Source: Myxococcales bacterium
Lineage (GTDB): Bacteria; Myxococcota; Bradymonadia; REDH01
Assembly (NCBI GenBank): GCA_018970625.1
Contig: JAGWVZ010000017.1
Span: forward strand, 1 to 18,318
Length of the DNA stretch: 18,318 nucleotides
Direction of reading: 5' to 3'
The stretch's first letter is position 1, and the number at the start of each line of letters is the position of its first letter. The notes beneath the pieces are model-generated. The model did not search any database, was not told the origin of the DNA, and was given only the letters and a program-made list of their open reading frames with translations. The position numbers and the translations under genes were made by a program. Shown in pieces: positions 7,044 through 14,097 of this stretch.

Positions 7044-8614
7044 CGGCGCAACAGCTTGCGCGAGCCCTTGCCACCACGCGCATCCATCGAAATCTCGACC
7101 GGCGGCGCCTCTTTGTCGCGGCGACGCTGACCCGTCGTACGATGCGGAACCAGCGCGCTCGTATCACGATCGAACACCGCGATGGTCTCGACGTGACTCA
7201 CGTGCGGAAACATGTCCAGCGGCTGCGCCCATCGCAGCTTGTATCCAGCCGCGGCAAGCAGGGCGGCATCACGCCCCAGCGACTGTGGATCGCACGAGAC
7301 GTACACCACGCGTCGGGGCCGCAGCTCGTCGCCCACACACCGCAGCACAGCCGGGTGACACCCTTCGCGCGGCGGGTCGATGATCACCGCTTCTGGTCGC
7401 CGTTCCCGGTCCTTCGCCAGGCTCCTGATTTGCCCCTCGGCCGATCCGGCAATGAACGTCACGTTCTCGACATGGCGCAGCTTCGCGGCAATTCGGGCGT
7501 CTGTGATGGCTGCCCGGTTCTCTTCCACGCCGGTCACGTGCGACACGCGCGGCGCCATCGCCAACGTGAACAGTCCGACTCCACAATACAAATCAAGCAC
7601 TCGCGCCGTGTTGGGAAGGTCTTCCAGGGCCAGACGAACCTGATCGATCAGCGCGGTGAGCCCAAAACGCGACGTTTGAAAGAAAGCGCCCGGCGACATC
7701 ACATACTCCGCGCCCCGCACCTGCGCGTGCAGTCGGGCATGGCCGGCGACCATCAGCGTCTCGGGGCCGAGCAGCTGATGCCCCGGAACCCGGTGGATGT
7801 TCAGGCTCACGCCATCGGCGCCTGCCTCCATGATCGCCTGCACAAACGCGTCGCGCTGCGGAAAATCAGGACGCGCGACAATCACCACCACGTGTACGCG
7901 CTCGGTGCCGGGCGCTGTACGAATCAGCAGCGCACGAAACACGCCCTTCCGTTCCTTTTCACGCCAGGGCGCAATGCGCAGCGCCGAGGCGATCTCGAAG
8001 ATGCGGAACATCATTGTCGTACCGAGCGGGTCCTGCACCGCACACTCGGTGATCGGCACCCGATCATGGCTATGCGACTTGAAAAAACAGGGCTTCAGGT
8101 CGCCGATGGTGCCGCCCACCTGCACTCCGATCTTGGTGCGCTGTCCCCATGGCTCAGGCGCACCGATGGTGTCGCGCACCTGCAGCAGCCCGGCAGGAAT
8201 CGCCTCGCGAAGTGCCTGCCGCACCACATTGGCCTTGTGTGCCAGCTGCGCCGCGTAGCTCAGGTGCTGCAGATCGCATCCACCGCAGACCCCGTAGTGA
8301 GGACACACAGGTTTCACGCGGTCTGCTGACGCCTGCTCCACCCGCGTAAGGCGCGCCATGACCCCACGGGCATCCACGTGCGTGACCCGCGCCCTGCCCA
8401 CTTCGCCCGGCAGCAGGCCCACCACGCGCACCTGATCGGGGCCGACGAACGCACCGGTCGCACCCTTCTCAAACAGCTCGGTACCCTGCACCTGCACGTC
8501 GCTGCCCACCCGCAGCTGCGGGGCGCTCTGCACTTCGGTCTCGGGGCGCGGTCGAGAGCCAGCAGAACGACCAGCGCGAGGGGCTGCAGAGGAGGGGCGA
8601 CGAGGCGGTGCCAT
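7037..8614 (-). CDS. RlmD/RumA-type 23S rRNA (uracil-5-)-methyltransferase
   Basis: This 525-residue protein belongs to the TrmA/RumA family of iron-sulfur, SAM-dependent RNA uracil-5 methyltransferases. A TRAM-like RNA-binding domain occupies roughly residues 35-95. The 4Fe-4S ligands are Cys 104, 110, 113 (CPHYGVCGGC) and Cys 191, a CX5CX2CX77C pattern. SAM motif I is DLYCGVGLF (341-349), the IIDPPREG block lies at 411-418, and the catalytic nucleophile is Cys 441 in YVSCDPQSLGRD. HVET near the end supplies the family's glutamate. The basic C-terminal tail (GGKGSRKLLRRR) is unusual and probably binds RNA. Whether the target is U1939, U747 or a tRNA base cannot be told from the sequence. The frame stays open to 8794, so the start is not firm. 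ATG 8614 (just before a Pro/Arg-rich lead) is preferred, ATG 8653 is possible, and the region upstream is shared with the divergent MATE gene. Confidence 0.9.
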   Translation of the reverse strand: MAPPRRPSSAAPRAGRSAGSRPRPETEVQSAPQLRVGSDVQVQGTELFEKGATGAFVGPDQVRVVGLLPGEVGRARVTHVDARGVMARLTRVEQASADRVKPVCPHYGVCGGCDLQHLSYAAQLAHKANVVRQALREAIPAGLLQVRDTIGAPEPWGQRTKIGVQVGGTIGDLKPCFFKSHSHDRVPITECAVQDPLGTTMMFRIFEIASALRIAPWREKERKGVFRALLIRTAPGTERVHVVVIVARPDFPQRDAFVQAIMEAGADGVSLNIHRVPGHQLLGPETLMVAGHARLHAQVRGAEYVMSPGAFFQTSRFGLTALIDQVRLALEDLPNTARVLDLYCGVGLFTLAMAPRVSHVTGVEENRAAITDARIAAKLRHVENVTFIAGSAEGQIRSLAKDRERRPEAVIIDPPREGCHPAVLRCVGDELRPRRVVYVSCDPQSLGRDAALLAAAGYKLRWAQPLDMFPHVSHVETIAVFDRDTSALVPHRTTGQRRRDKEAPPVEISMDARGGKGSRKLLRRR

Positions 8615-8817
8615 GAAACTACCGAATGCAAAGGCCAGAGTTGGCGCGTGCATAGCCCATTTCGCCTCAACAGGTGAGAAAAGAGGCCGTCCACCATGCC
8701 ATTCGGTGGCAACGCCCGTCGCCGGTGCTGGCGACTGCCTCTTGCGCCGCGCTGTGCCACCGCTATAGCCGCGGCCCGCGCCATGCCGCAGCATGGGCCT
8801 TTCGCCTCTGGATTCCC

Positions 8818-10233
8818 GTGGTTGCCGCTCTCTCTGGCGCTGAACGCAAATCGTTACAAGTCGAGCTGTTACGGCTGGCCATGCCGGTGATGCTGCACGG
8901 CCTGGTCGCGACCGTGGTCTTTTTCACGGACCGTTTGCTGCTGGGGAACTACTCGCGTGACGCGATCGGCTCCATGGGGATCAGCGGTCCTTTGCTCTGG
9001 TCCGTATTCACGATTTTTTCGGCGTATGGGCCGGCCATCGTGGCGCTCGTGGGACGCGCCCACGGCGCCGGCGACCCCGAGCGCGCCCGCGCAACCACGC
9101 GCGGTGCCATGGCCATCGCCCTGCTCATGGGCGTCGGTGTTGCGCTCACCGGCTGGTTCGGTGCCGACGCGATCACGCGGGTGCTGGCCGGCAACAGCCC
9201 AGAGTCGGCACAGATTCGAGCGCTGTCGGCCTCGTATATTCGCGTCGTTTCAGCCTCGGCGCCGCTGTATCTGGTGGCGATGGCCCTGGGCACGGCCATG
9301 CAGGCCAGCGGAAACACCGTGACGCCGATGATCGCAGGCATTACCGCCGGCGTGGTGAACCTGGCGGTATCGTGGGTGCTGGTGTTCGGACATTTTGGTG
9401 CTCCGCAGCTGGGGGTGCTGGGAGCTGCCGTCGGCTCGGTGTGCGCCTTTGTCGCGGAATCGGCTGTGCTGTTTCTGGCCCTCGGCAGCGCGCGTTCGCG
9501 TCACCTGCTCTTTGGTCCCATTCGCCCAGGACGACTGCGCGAGCAGACGCTCGCGATGTGGCCGCTGGCCTGGCCGGTGCTCGGTGAGCGCGCAATCTTT
9601 CACGCGGCGTTCACCGTGTACAGCGCGCAGGTCGGGCATCTGGGCCCGGTCGCGCTGGCGGCCCATCAGGCCGTGATCGCCGTAGAGTCGATTAGCTTTA
9701 TCGCCGCTGACGCCTTTGGCATTGCGGCAGGTGCGTTGACCGCTCAGAAGCTCGGCGCCGGACGAGCCGATCAGGCACGCAGCGCAGCCCGATTTGCCGT
9801 GACCGCCGCAATGCTGCCGCTGGTAGGCATCGGGCTGGTGTTTGCGCTCTTTCCGGCCGCGCTGGTATCACCCTTCTCTCGCGAACCCGACGTCCTCGCT
9901 CAGGCGGCAACCGCCCTGCTCATTGCCGCGTTCGCACAGCCGGCCATGGCCTTCTGCGACGCGGTCGCCGGCGTTCTGCGCGGCGCGGGCGATACCCGAA
10001 CCCCCATGCTCACCGCGATCGCCGGCCCTGTGATGGTTCGCATCTCGGCCTGCTGGCTGCTTGCCTACCCCATGGGGCTGGGGCTCGCCGGCGTCTGGAT
10101 TGGCACCACCATCGACTGGTATGTGCGCGCGTTGTGGCTGGGCACGGCGTTTTACCGGGAACGCTGGCTGCACCTGAAGCTGCGCGGCACGGCCGATGCT
10201 GCACCCTCGACGGGTCACTCCGAAGGCAGCTGA
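8818..10233 (+). CDS. MATE family multidrug/sodium antiporter
   Basis: This is a 471-residue inner-membrane protein with about 12 hydrophobic segments, as is usual for MATE exporters, which expel organic cations or metabolites using sodium or proton gradients. Recognisable blocks are LAMPVMLHGLVATVVFFTD in the first helix, ALGTAMQASGNTVTPM near the end of the first half, ALAAHQAVIAVES, and GVLRGAGDTRTPM near the end of the second half. The last two resemble each other's counterparts in the internal twofold repeat. The start is ambiguous. GTG 8818 gives the normal family length and has GGA 6 bases upstream. The frame is open back to GTG 8674, but that 48-residue lead (Arg/His/Ala-rich) is not MATE-like. 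The gene diverges from the rRNA methyltransferase gene. The GHL10 lipoprotein gene follows after 97 bases, possibly on the same transcript. Confidence 0.88.
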   Translation: MVAALSGAERKSLQVELLRLAMPVMLHGLVATVVFFTDRLLLGNYSRDAIGSMGISGPLLWSVFTIFSAYGPAIVALVGRAHGAGDPERARATTRGAMAIALLMGVGVALTGWFGADAITRVLAGNSPESAQIRALSASYIRVVSASAPLYLVAMALGTAMQASGNTVTPMIAGITAGVVNLAVSWVLVFGHFGAPQLGVLGAAVGSVCAFVAESAVLFLALGSARSRHLLFGPIRPGRLREQTLAMWPLAWPVLGERAIFHAAFTVYSAQVGHLGPVALAAHQAVIAVESISFIAADAFGIAAGALTAQKLGAGRADQARSAARFAVTAAMLPLVGIGLVFALFPAALVSPFSREPDVLAQAATALLIAAFAQPAMAFCDAVAGVLRGAGDTRTPMLTAIAGPVMVRISACWLLAYPMGLGLAGVWIGTTIDWYVRALWLGTAFYRERWLHLKLRGTADAAPSTGHSEGS

Positions 10234-10320
10234 TGCCCGCATCGGGCACGTCGAGCCGACCCTCGGGCATTGCCACCGCTTCCGAATGAAGGCAGAGAGT
10301 GCGTCAACACGTCCCGTCCC

Positions 10321-10326
10321 GGAAGG
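10321..10326 (+). promoter_or_regulatory. ribosome binding site deciding the GHL10 lipoprotein start
   Basis: GGAAGG lies 4 bases before the ATG at 10331. That start puts a signal peptide and lipobox directly at the N-terminus, which the longer in-frame starts at 10196 and 10286 do not. Confidence 0.6.
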
Positions 10327-10330
10327 TCGC

Positions 10331-12097
10331 ATGTGTCACCGTCGCCTGTCATACGCCACTCTGACTGCCGTGGTTGGCCTGTTGTCGGCCTGCGCTGGCG
10401 AGCTCGAGGTGCCCTTTACGCCCGAACGCGAGCTCCTGGCCGATGCACAGGGCGGCGGTGATTCCGACGCCCGCACTCCGGAACCAGACGAAGACGTTGA
10501 ATCAGACGCCGGCACAACCCCCGACAGCGGCGACGAAATCGGTCCCGACGACGACACGACCGCCGCCCCCGACACATTCGACGACGCCGACGCCGGAACA
10601 GACGCTGACTCAGACGACGTCGCCGAACCAGACATCGACGACGACACCAGCCCCGAGCCTGACACCATCGACGCAGGCCCCGAGGACACCGACGTGCCCG
10701 ACACCGACCCGGGACCGTTGCCAGAACTCACCACCGTCGCGCATGACCGCGAATTTCGCGGCATCTGGGTTGCCACGGTCTCCAACATCAACTTCCCCAG
10801 CCGAACGGGGCTCAGCGTCGCGCAGTTACGAACCGAAATCAGGGCGATGGTCGATTTGAGCCGCCGCGTCGGACTCAACGCCATCGTGTTTCAGGTGCGC
10901 CCCGAAGGCGACGCCCTGTACGACTCCCGCGTGGAACCCTGGAGCCGCTACCTCACCGGCACACAGGGCCGTGACCCCGGCCTGGATCCGCTGGCCGAGC
11001 TGATTGCGTACGCGCACGAGCAGGGCGTCGAAGTGCACGCGTGGATGAATCCGTATCGGGCGCGCGCCACGGCCTCGAGTACCGCCGTTTCACCGAATAT
11101 GGCGATTGATTATCCGCAATATGCCTATCGTTACGGCTCGGGCACCTGGATGGACCCCGGCGCCGCACCGGTGCAGCAACGCCTGCTGGATGTGGTGGAA
11201 GACCTGGTGACCCGTTACGATCTGGATGGCATTCATTTCGACGATTATTTTTATCCCTATCCGGACGGCGAATTCCCCGATTCTGCCACCTGGAACGCCT
11301 ACCGTGCATCGGGCGGCACCCTGAATATTGGCGACTGGCGCCGCGACAACGTCAACCGCATGATGGAGCAGGTGCATCAGCTGGTGCTGGACCTCGACCC
11401 CGATGTGCGTTTCGGAATTGCACCCTTTGGTATTTATCGTCCTGGAATCCCTCCGGGAATTACCGGACTCGATCAATATGCAGCGATTTATGCCGACCCC
11501 GTTCGCTGGATGGAGGAAGGCTGGGTCGATTATCTGGCACCCCAGCTGTACTGGCCTACCACGCAGACCGCGCAGGCGTACGAGGTGTTGCTGGACTGGT
11601 GGGTGACCGTCAATCCCCTGCTGTATATCTTTGCCGGAAATTATCTGTCCAAGCTCGGTGACTCATCGGCGTGGACGATCGCCGAGTTCCGCGAGCAATT
11701 GCGACTGAGCCGCGCGTACCGCGCCGAAAACTCCATGGGAAATATCTGGTTTCAGATTGGTCCGCTCGAAAACAATGAATCGGGCATCGCCGATATCTTC
11801 CGCACCGAGTTTTATGCGCGCCCTGCGCTTACCCCGGAGCTGGCCAGCGCGCTGGGCGAGTCCATTGAGCCGCCGCGGATTACCTCCTCCACAAGCGAAG
11901 TCACCATCACGCACGACGACGCCGCAGCGCTGCGGGCCTACACCGTCTATCGCGACGCCGGCGGCGGTGCCTGGCAGCTCGATCGGATTATTCCGGCTTC
12001 CAGCGGCGGTGCGGTATCGCTCCCGGCAGGACGCTGGGCCATCGCCGCGGTCGATCGACGCGGTATCGAGTCGCAAGGTGTGGTGCTGGAGCGCTAA
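10331..12097 (+). CDS. GHL10 (DUF187) glycoside-hydrolase-like lipoprotein
   Basis: This 588-residue predicted lipoprotein has a signal peptide of MCHRRL plus a hydrophobic core ending in lipobox LSAC (Cys 21). An Asp/Glu/Thr/Pro-rich tether of about 90 residues follows (38-128). The GHL10 domain starts near residue 143 with FRGIWVATVSNINFPS, continues with AIVFQVRPEGDALYDS and VHAWMNPYRAR, and has the presumed catalytic DGIHFDDYFYPYP at 299-311. This is the YngK-type family, related to GH13-like barrels and often linked to peptidoglycan or other polysaccharide cleavage. The last 80 residues look like a small beta-sandwich (fibronectin III-like: AYTVYRDAGGGAW). A surface-anchored glycosidase is the best reading, but no substrate is known. 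Codon use in the tether is dominated by GAC. The gene may share a transcript with the MATE gene 97 bases upstream. Confidence 0.88.
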   Translation: MCHRRLSYATLTAVVGLLSACAGELEVPFTPERELLADAQGGGDSDARTPEPDEDVESDAGTTPDSGDEIGPDDDTTAAPDTFDDADAGTDADSDDVAEPDIDDDTSPEPDTIDAGPEDTDVPDTDPGPLPELTTVAHDREFRGIWVATVSNINFPSRTGLSVAQLRTEIRAMVDLSRRVGLNAIVFQVRPEGDALYDSRVEPWSRYLTGTQGRDPGLDPLAELIAYAHEQGVEVHAWMNPYRARATASSTAVSPNMAIDYPQYAYRYGSGTWMDPGAAPVQQRLLDVVEDLVTRYDLDGIHFDDYFYPYPDGEFPDSATWNAYRASGGTLNIGDWRRDNVNRMMEQVHQLVLDLDPDVRFGIAPFGIYRPGIPPGITGLDQYAAIYADPVRWMEEGWVDYLAPQLYWPTTQTAQAYEVLLDWWVTVNPLLYIFAGNYLSKLGDSSAWTIAEFREQLRLSRAYRAENSMGNIWFQIGPLENNESGIADIFRTEFYARPALTPELASALGESIEPPRITSSTSEVTITHDDAAALRAYTVYRDAGGGAWQLDRIIPASSGGAVSLPAGRWAIAAVDRRGIESQGVVLER

Positions 12098-12346
12098 CTT
12101 GCGGCAACCCGCCTGAACGACGCCGACGGGCGCCGGAAAGCCTGCGTACGACGACAGCAACAGCGCTCGCAGCGTGCGCAATCGCACGTGTGCAGGGCGC
12201 CGACAGAGCGGACCCCCGCCCTGCCCACACCACTCGTCTGGCGCATGAACGCGGATGTGAACGGCCGTATCGCGCAGGATAGCAACTGGCACGGTGTGTG
12301 ATCTTCCCTTCTCACCCCGTATGGTTTGCACACTCTGGAGCCTGCC

Positions 12347-12634
12347 ATGAAAGCCAACGTTGGAAACCTGGACCACGTCGCACGCATTGTCCTTGGCCCT
12401 GGACTTCTGTCGCTGACGGTGATGGGGCCGCGGACGTGGTTCGGGCTGCCGGGCCTGATTCCGCTCGCCACCGCCACGATGGGGGTATTGCCCGCTGTAC
12501 ACGGTGCTCGGGTTCTCGACGTGCCCCATGAAGTCACAGACATAATCGCTGCCGCAGCAACGATGGACCGCGCGCGACGCGTGAGGCATGTAAGGGTCCA
12601 TGAAACTCTCGGTGATTGTACCCGTACTGCATGA
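12347..12634 (+). CDS. small DUF2892 (YgaP-type transmembrane domain) protein
   Basis: This is a 95-residue protein beginning MKANVGNLDHVARIVLG, the diagnostic opening of DUF2892, followed by two hydrophobic segments (about 16-27 and 33-50). The family occurs alone or attached to rhodanese domains; its function is unknown, and an inner-membrane location is expected. CTGGAG lies 6 bases before the ATG at 12347, fixing the start; an in-frame TTG at 12326 is less likely. The usual CPLY motif after the second helix is replaced by LPAVHG, and the protein runs about 30 residues longer than typical members with a charged tail. Its end overlaps the next gene's start by 35 bases in another frame. Function unknown. 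Confidence 0.75.
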   Translation: MKANVGNLDHVARIVLGPGLLSLTVMGPRTWFGLPGLIPLATATMGVLPAVHGARVLDVPHEVTDIIAAAATMDRARRVRHVRVHETLGDCTRTA

Positions 12635-13283
12635 AGCGCGGCTGATTGAGACCGCGCTCACCCGCCTTACCCGTCAGCTGCCTGACGCCGAGGTCATTGT
12701 CGTTGACGGCGGCAGCACGGACGACACGCTGGCGCTGGCGCAGCAGGTGGACGGCGTGACGGTGCTGCAGGGTCCGCGAGGGCGCGCGCAGCAGATGAAT
12801 GTGGGCGCGGCGCACGCGAAGGGCGACGTGCTGTTGTTTCTTCATGCGGACACCACATTGCCGCCGGATGCACACGCATGCATTCAGGCGGCGCTGGCCG
12901 ACCCGGGTGTCGCTGGCGGCGCGTTCCGCATTCGGACCACGGCCGAGCCACCGCCATGGTGGGCGTTTGCGTTGCACGCGGCCGATCTGCGGTCTCGTTA
13001 TTCCGGGCTACCGTATGGCGACCAGGGGATTTTTTGCAGGGCGGCGGTCTTTCGGGACGTGGGTGGGTTTGCCGACCTGCGCCTGATGGAAGACCTGGCG
13101 TTTTCGCAGGCGTTGCGCCAGCGGGGGCGTCTGGTGGTGGTGCGATCGCAGGTCACGGTGTCGGCCCGGCGCTTTGTGGCGCAGCCTGTGCGCTCGTTTC
13201 TGGCGATGAACACCTTCCCGGTGCTTTTTCGTCTGGGCGTCTCCACGCACACGCTGGAGCGGCTGTATGGCAACCCGCGTTAG
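12600..13283 (+). CDS. family 2 glycosyltransferase, TIGR04283 type
   Basis: This is a 227-residue cytoplasmic GT-A fold protein. It begins MKLSVIVPVLHEA and contains EVIVVDGGSTDDT (nucleotide-sugar binding), GRAQQMNVGA, FLHADT (the DxD-like HAD at 82-84), YGDQGIFC (140-146) and the LMEDLAFS block (162-169). That combination is specific for the TIGR04283 group, annotated as arsenosugar biosynthesis or rSAM/selenodomain-associated transferase 2. The usual companion of this group, transferase 1 (TIGR04282), is not adjacent, so the arsenosugar role is unsupported here. AAGGG precedes the ATG by only 3 bases, and the start lies inside the DUF2892 gene, suggesting translational coupling. The stop codon overlaps that of the convergent methyltransferase gene. 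Confidence 0.88.
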   Translation: MKLSVIVPVLHEARLIETALTRLTRQLPDAEVIVVDGGSTDDTLALAQQVDGVTVLQGPRGRAQQMNVGAAHAKGDVLLFLHADTTLPPDAHACIQAALADPGVAGGAFRIRTTAEPPPWWAFALHAADLRSRYSGLPYGDQGIFCRAAVFRDVGGFADLRLMEDLAFSQALRQRGRLVVVRSQVTVSARRFVAQPVRSFLAMNTFPVLFRLGVSTHTLERLYGNPR

Positions 13284-13933
13284 GCCAGCGGGTTGGGCGC
13301 AATCGTAAACACGCCCACATTGCGCACGGCGTCGTCTTCGACGTGGCTCTGGCTTCGCGCCGAGTAGGTGGCCAGACGACGGAGACGGTTTACGGGTAGC
13401 CAGGTGCGGCCGGGGTCACCCACCAGGACCATGCCGCCGCGAGCCACAAAGTCGTGTAACCACGGCCAGATGCGCTCACCGAGCTCCCGTTCGTAAAAGA
13501 CGTCGCCGGCCAGCACGACGTCCTGGTCCGGCAACGCGCTGCCGATGACATCGGCGATGGTGATGTGCACGGTGACGCCGTTCAGGGCGGCGTTGGCGGC
13601 GATGGCGGGTGCACACAAGGGGTCAATCTCGGTGGCGATGACGTGGCTGGCGCCGGCCCGGGCGGCGGCGATGGCCTCAACCCCGCACCCGGCGGCGAAC
13701 GCCAGAACCCGGCGTCCGCGCACGGTGTCGGGGTGGTCGAGGAGGTATCGGGCGATGGCCTGACCGCCGGCCCACGCGAAGGCCCACCACGGTTCGTCGT
13801 GACCCTGACCCGGGCTCCCGGGTGCGTGCCAGGCATCGGGCGACTGCCACACAGCGAGCGCCGGATCGGCCAGCCGCAGGCACAGCTCAGGCAACAGGTG
13901 CAGGGTTGTGGGGCGCGTCAACGCTTCAATCAT
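13280..13933 (-). CDS. class I SAM methyltransferase, ETFB-lysine-methyltransferase-like
   Basis: This is a 217-residue protein resembling bacterial relatives of METTL20/ETFB lysine methyltransferase and ribosomal protein L11 methyltransferases. Landmarks are the N-terminal helix TLHLLPELCLRLADPALAVW, PWWAFAWAGGQA (48-59), motif I VLAFAAGCGVEAIAA (around 76-90), ATEIDP, and GDVFYE (143-148), which is typical of this group. The motif I Asp of the common VLDxGxG pattern is Ala (residue 78), which may weaken SAM binding or reflect subfamily variation. I chose the ATG at 13933 because the length fits the family; the open frame to 14059 adds an unrelated Arg/Leu-rich lead. No strong ribosome site is seen. 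The protein substrate is not known. The stop overlaps that of the convergent glycosyltransferase gene. Confidence 0.85.
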   Translation of the reverse strand: MIEALTRPTTLHLLPELCLRLADPALAVWQSPDAWHAPGSPGQGHDEPWWAFAWAGGQAIARYLLDHPDTVRGRRVLAFAAGCGVEAIAAARAGASHVIATEIDPLCAPAIAANAALNGVTVHITIADVIGSALPDQDVVLAGDVFYERELGERIWPWLHDFVARGGMVLVGDPGRTWLPVNRLRRLATYSARSQSHVEDDAVRNVGVFTIAPNPLA

Positions 13934-14097
13934 GGTGCAACAACGACGCAGAGTTGAGACAACCGTGAGCAGCTCTGGGCGCAGCAGTCTTGAAGACGGG
14001 CTCGGCAGAGGATGGAGCTTGCCATGGTCGGCGGCGGGTGAACAGAGGAGCGGCCGCAACAGGGGTCATGGAATCAGGGAATGGCGCGAGTGGGTTA

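Noticed and set aside
7142..8329. Plus-strand open frame of 395 codons opposite the rRNA methyltransferase
   Set aside because: Its composition (Arg, His, Gln-rich) is that of a shadow frame, and the opposite strand encodes a complete enzyme with all catalytic motifs.
12098..12346. Possible small RNA or gene between the GHL10 and DUF2892 genes
   Set aside because: The 249 bases contain a 4-base-pair GCGG/CCGC stem near 12100 but no promoter-terminator arrangement or conserved RNA motif that I can recognise.
11663..12661. Minus-strand open frame of 332 codons covering the gap between the GHL10 and DUF2892 genes
   Set aside because: It overlaps three supported plus-strand genes or their ends, has no recognisable domain, and lacks a ribosome site.
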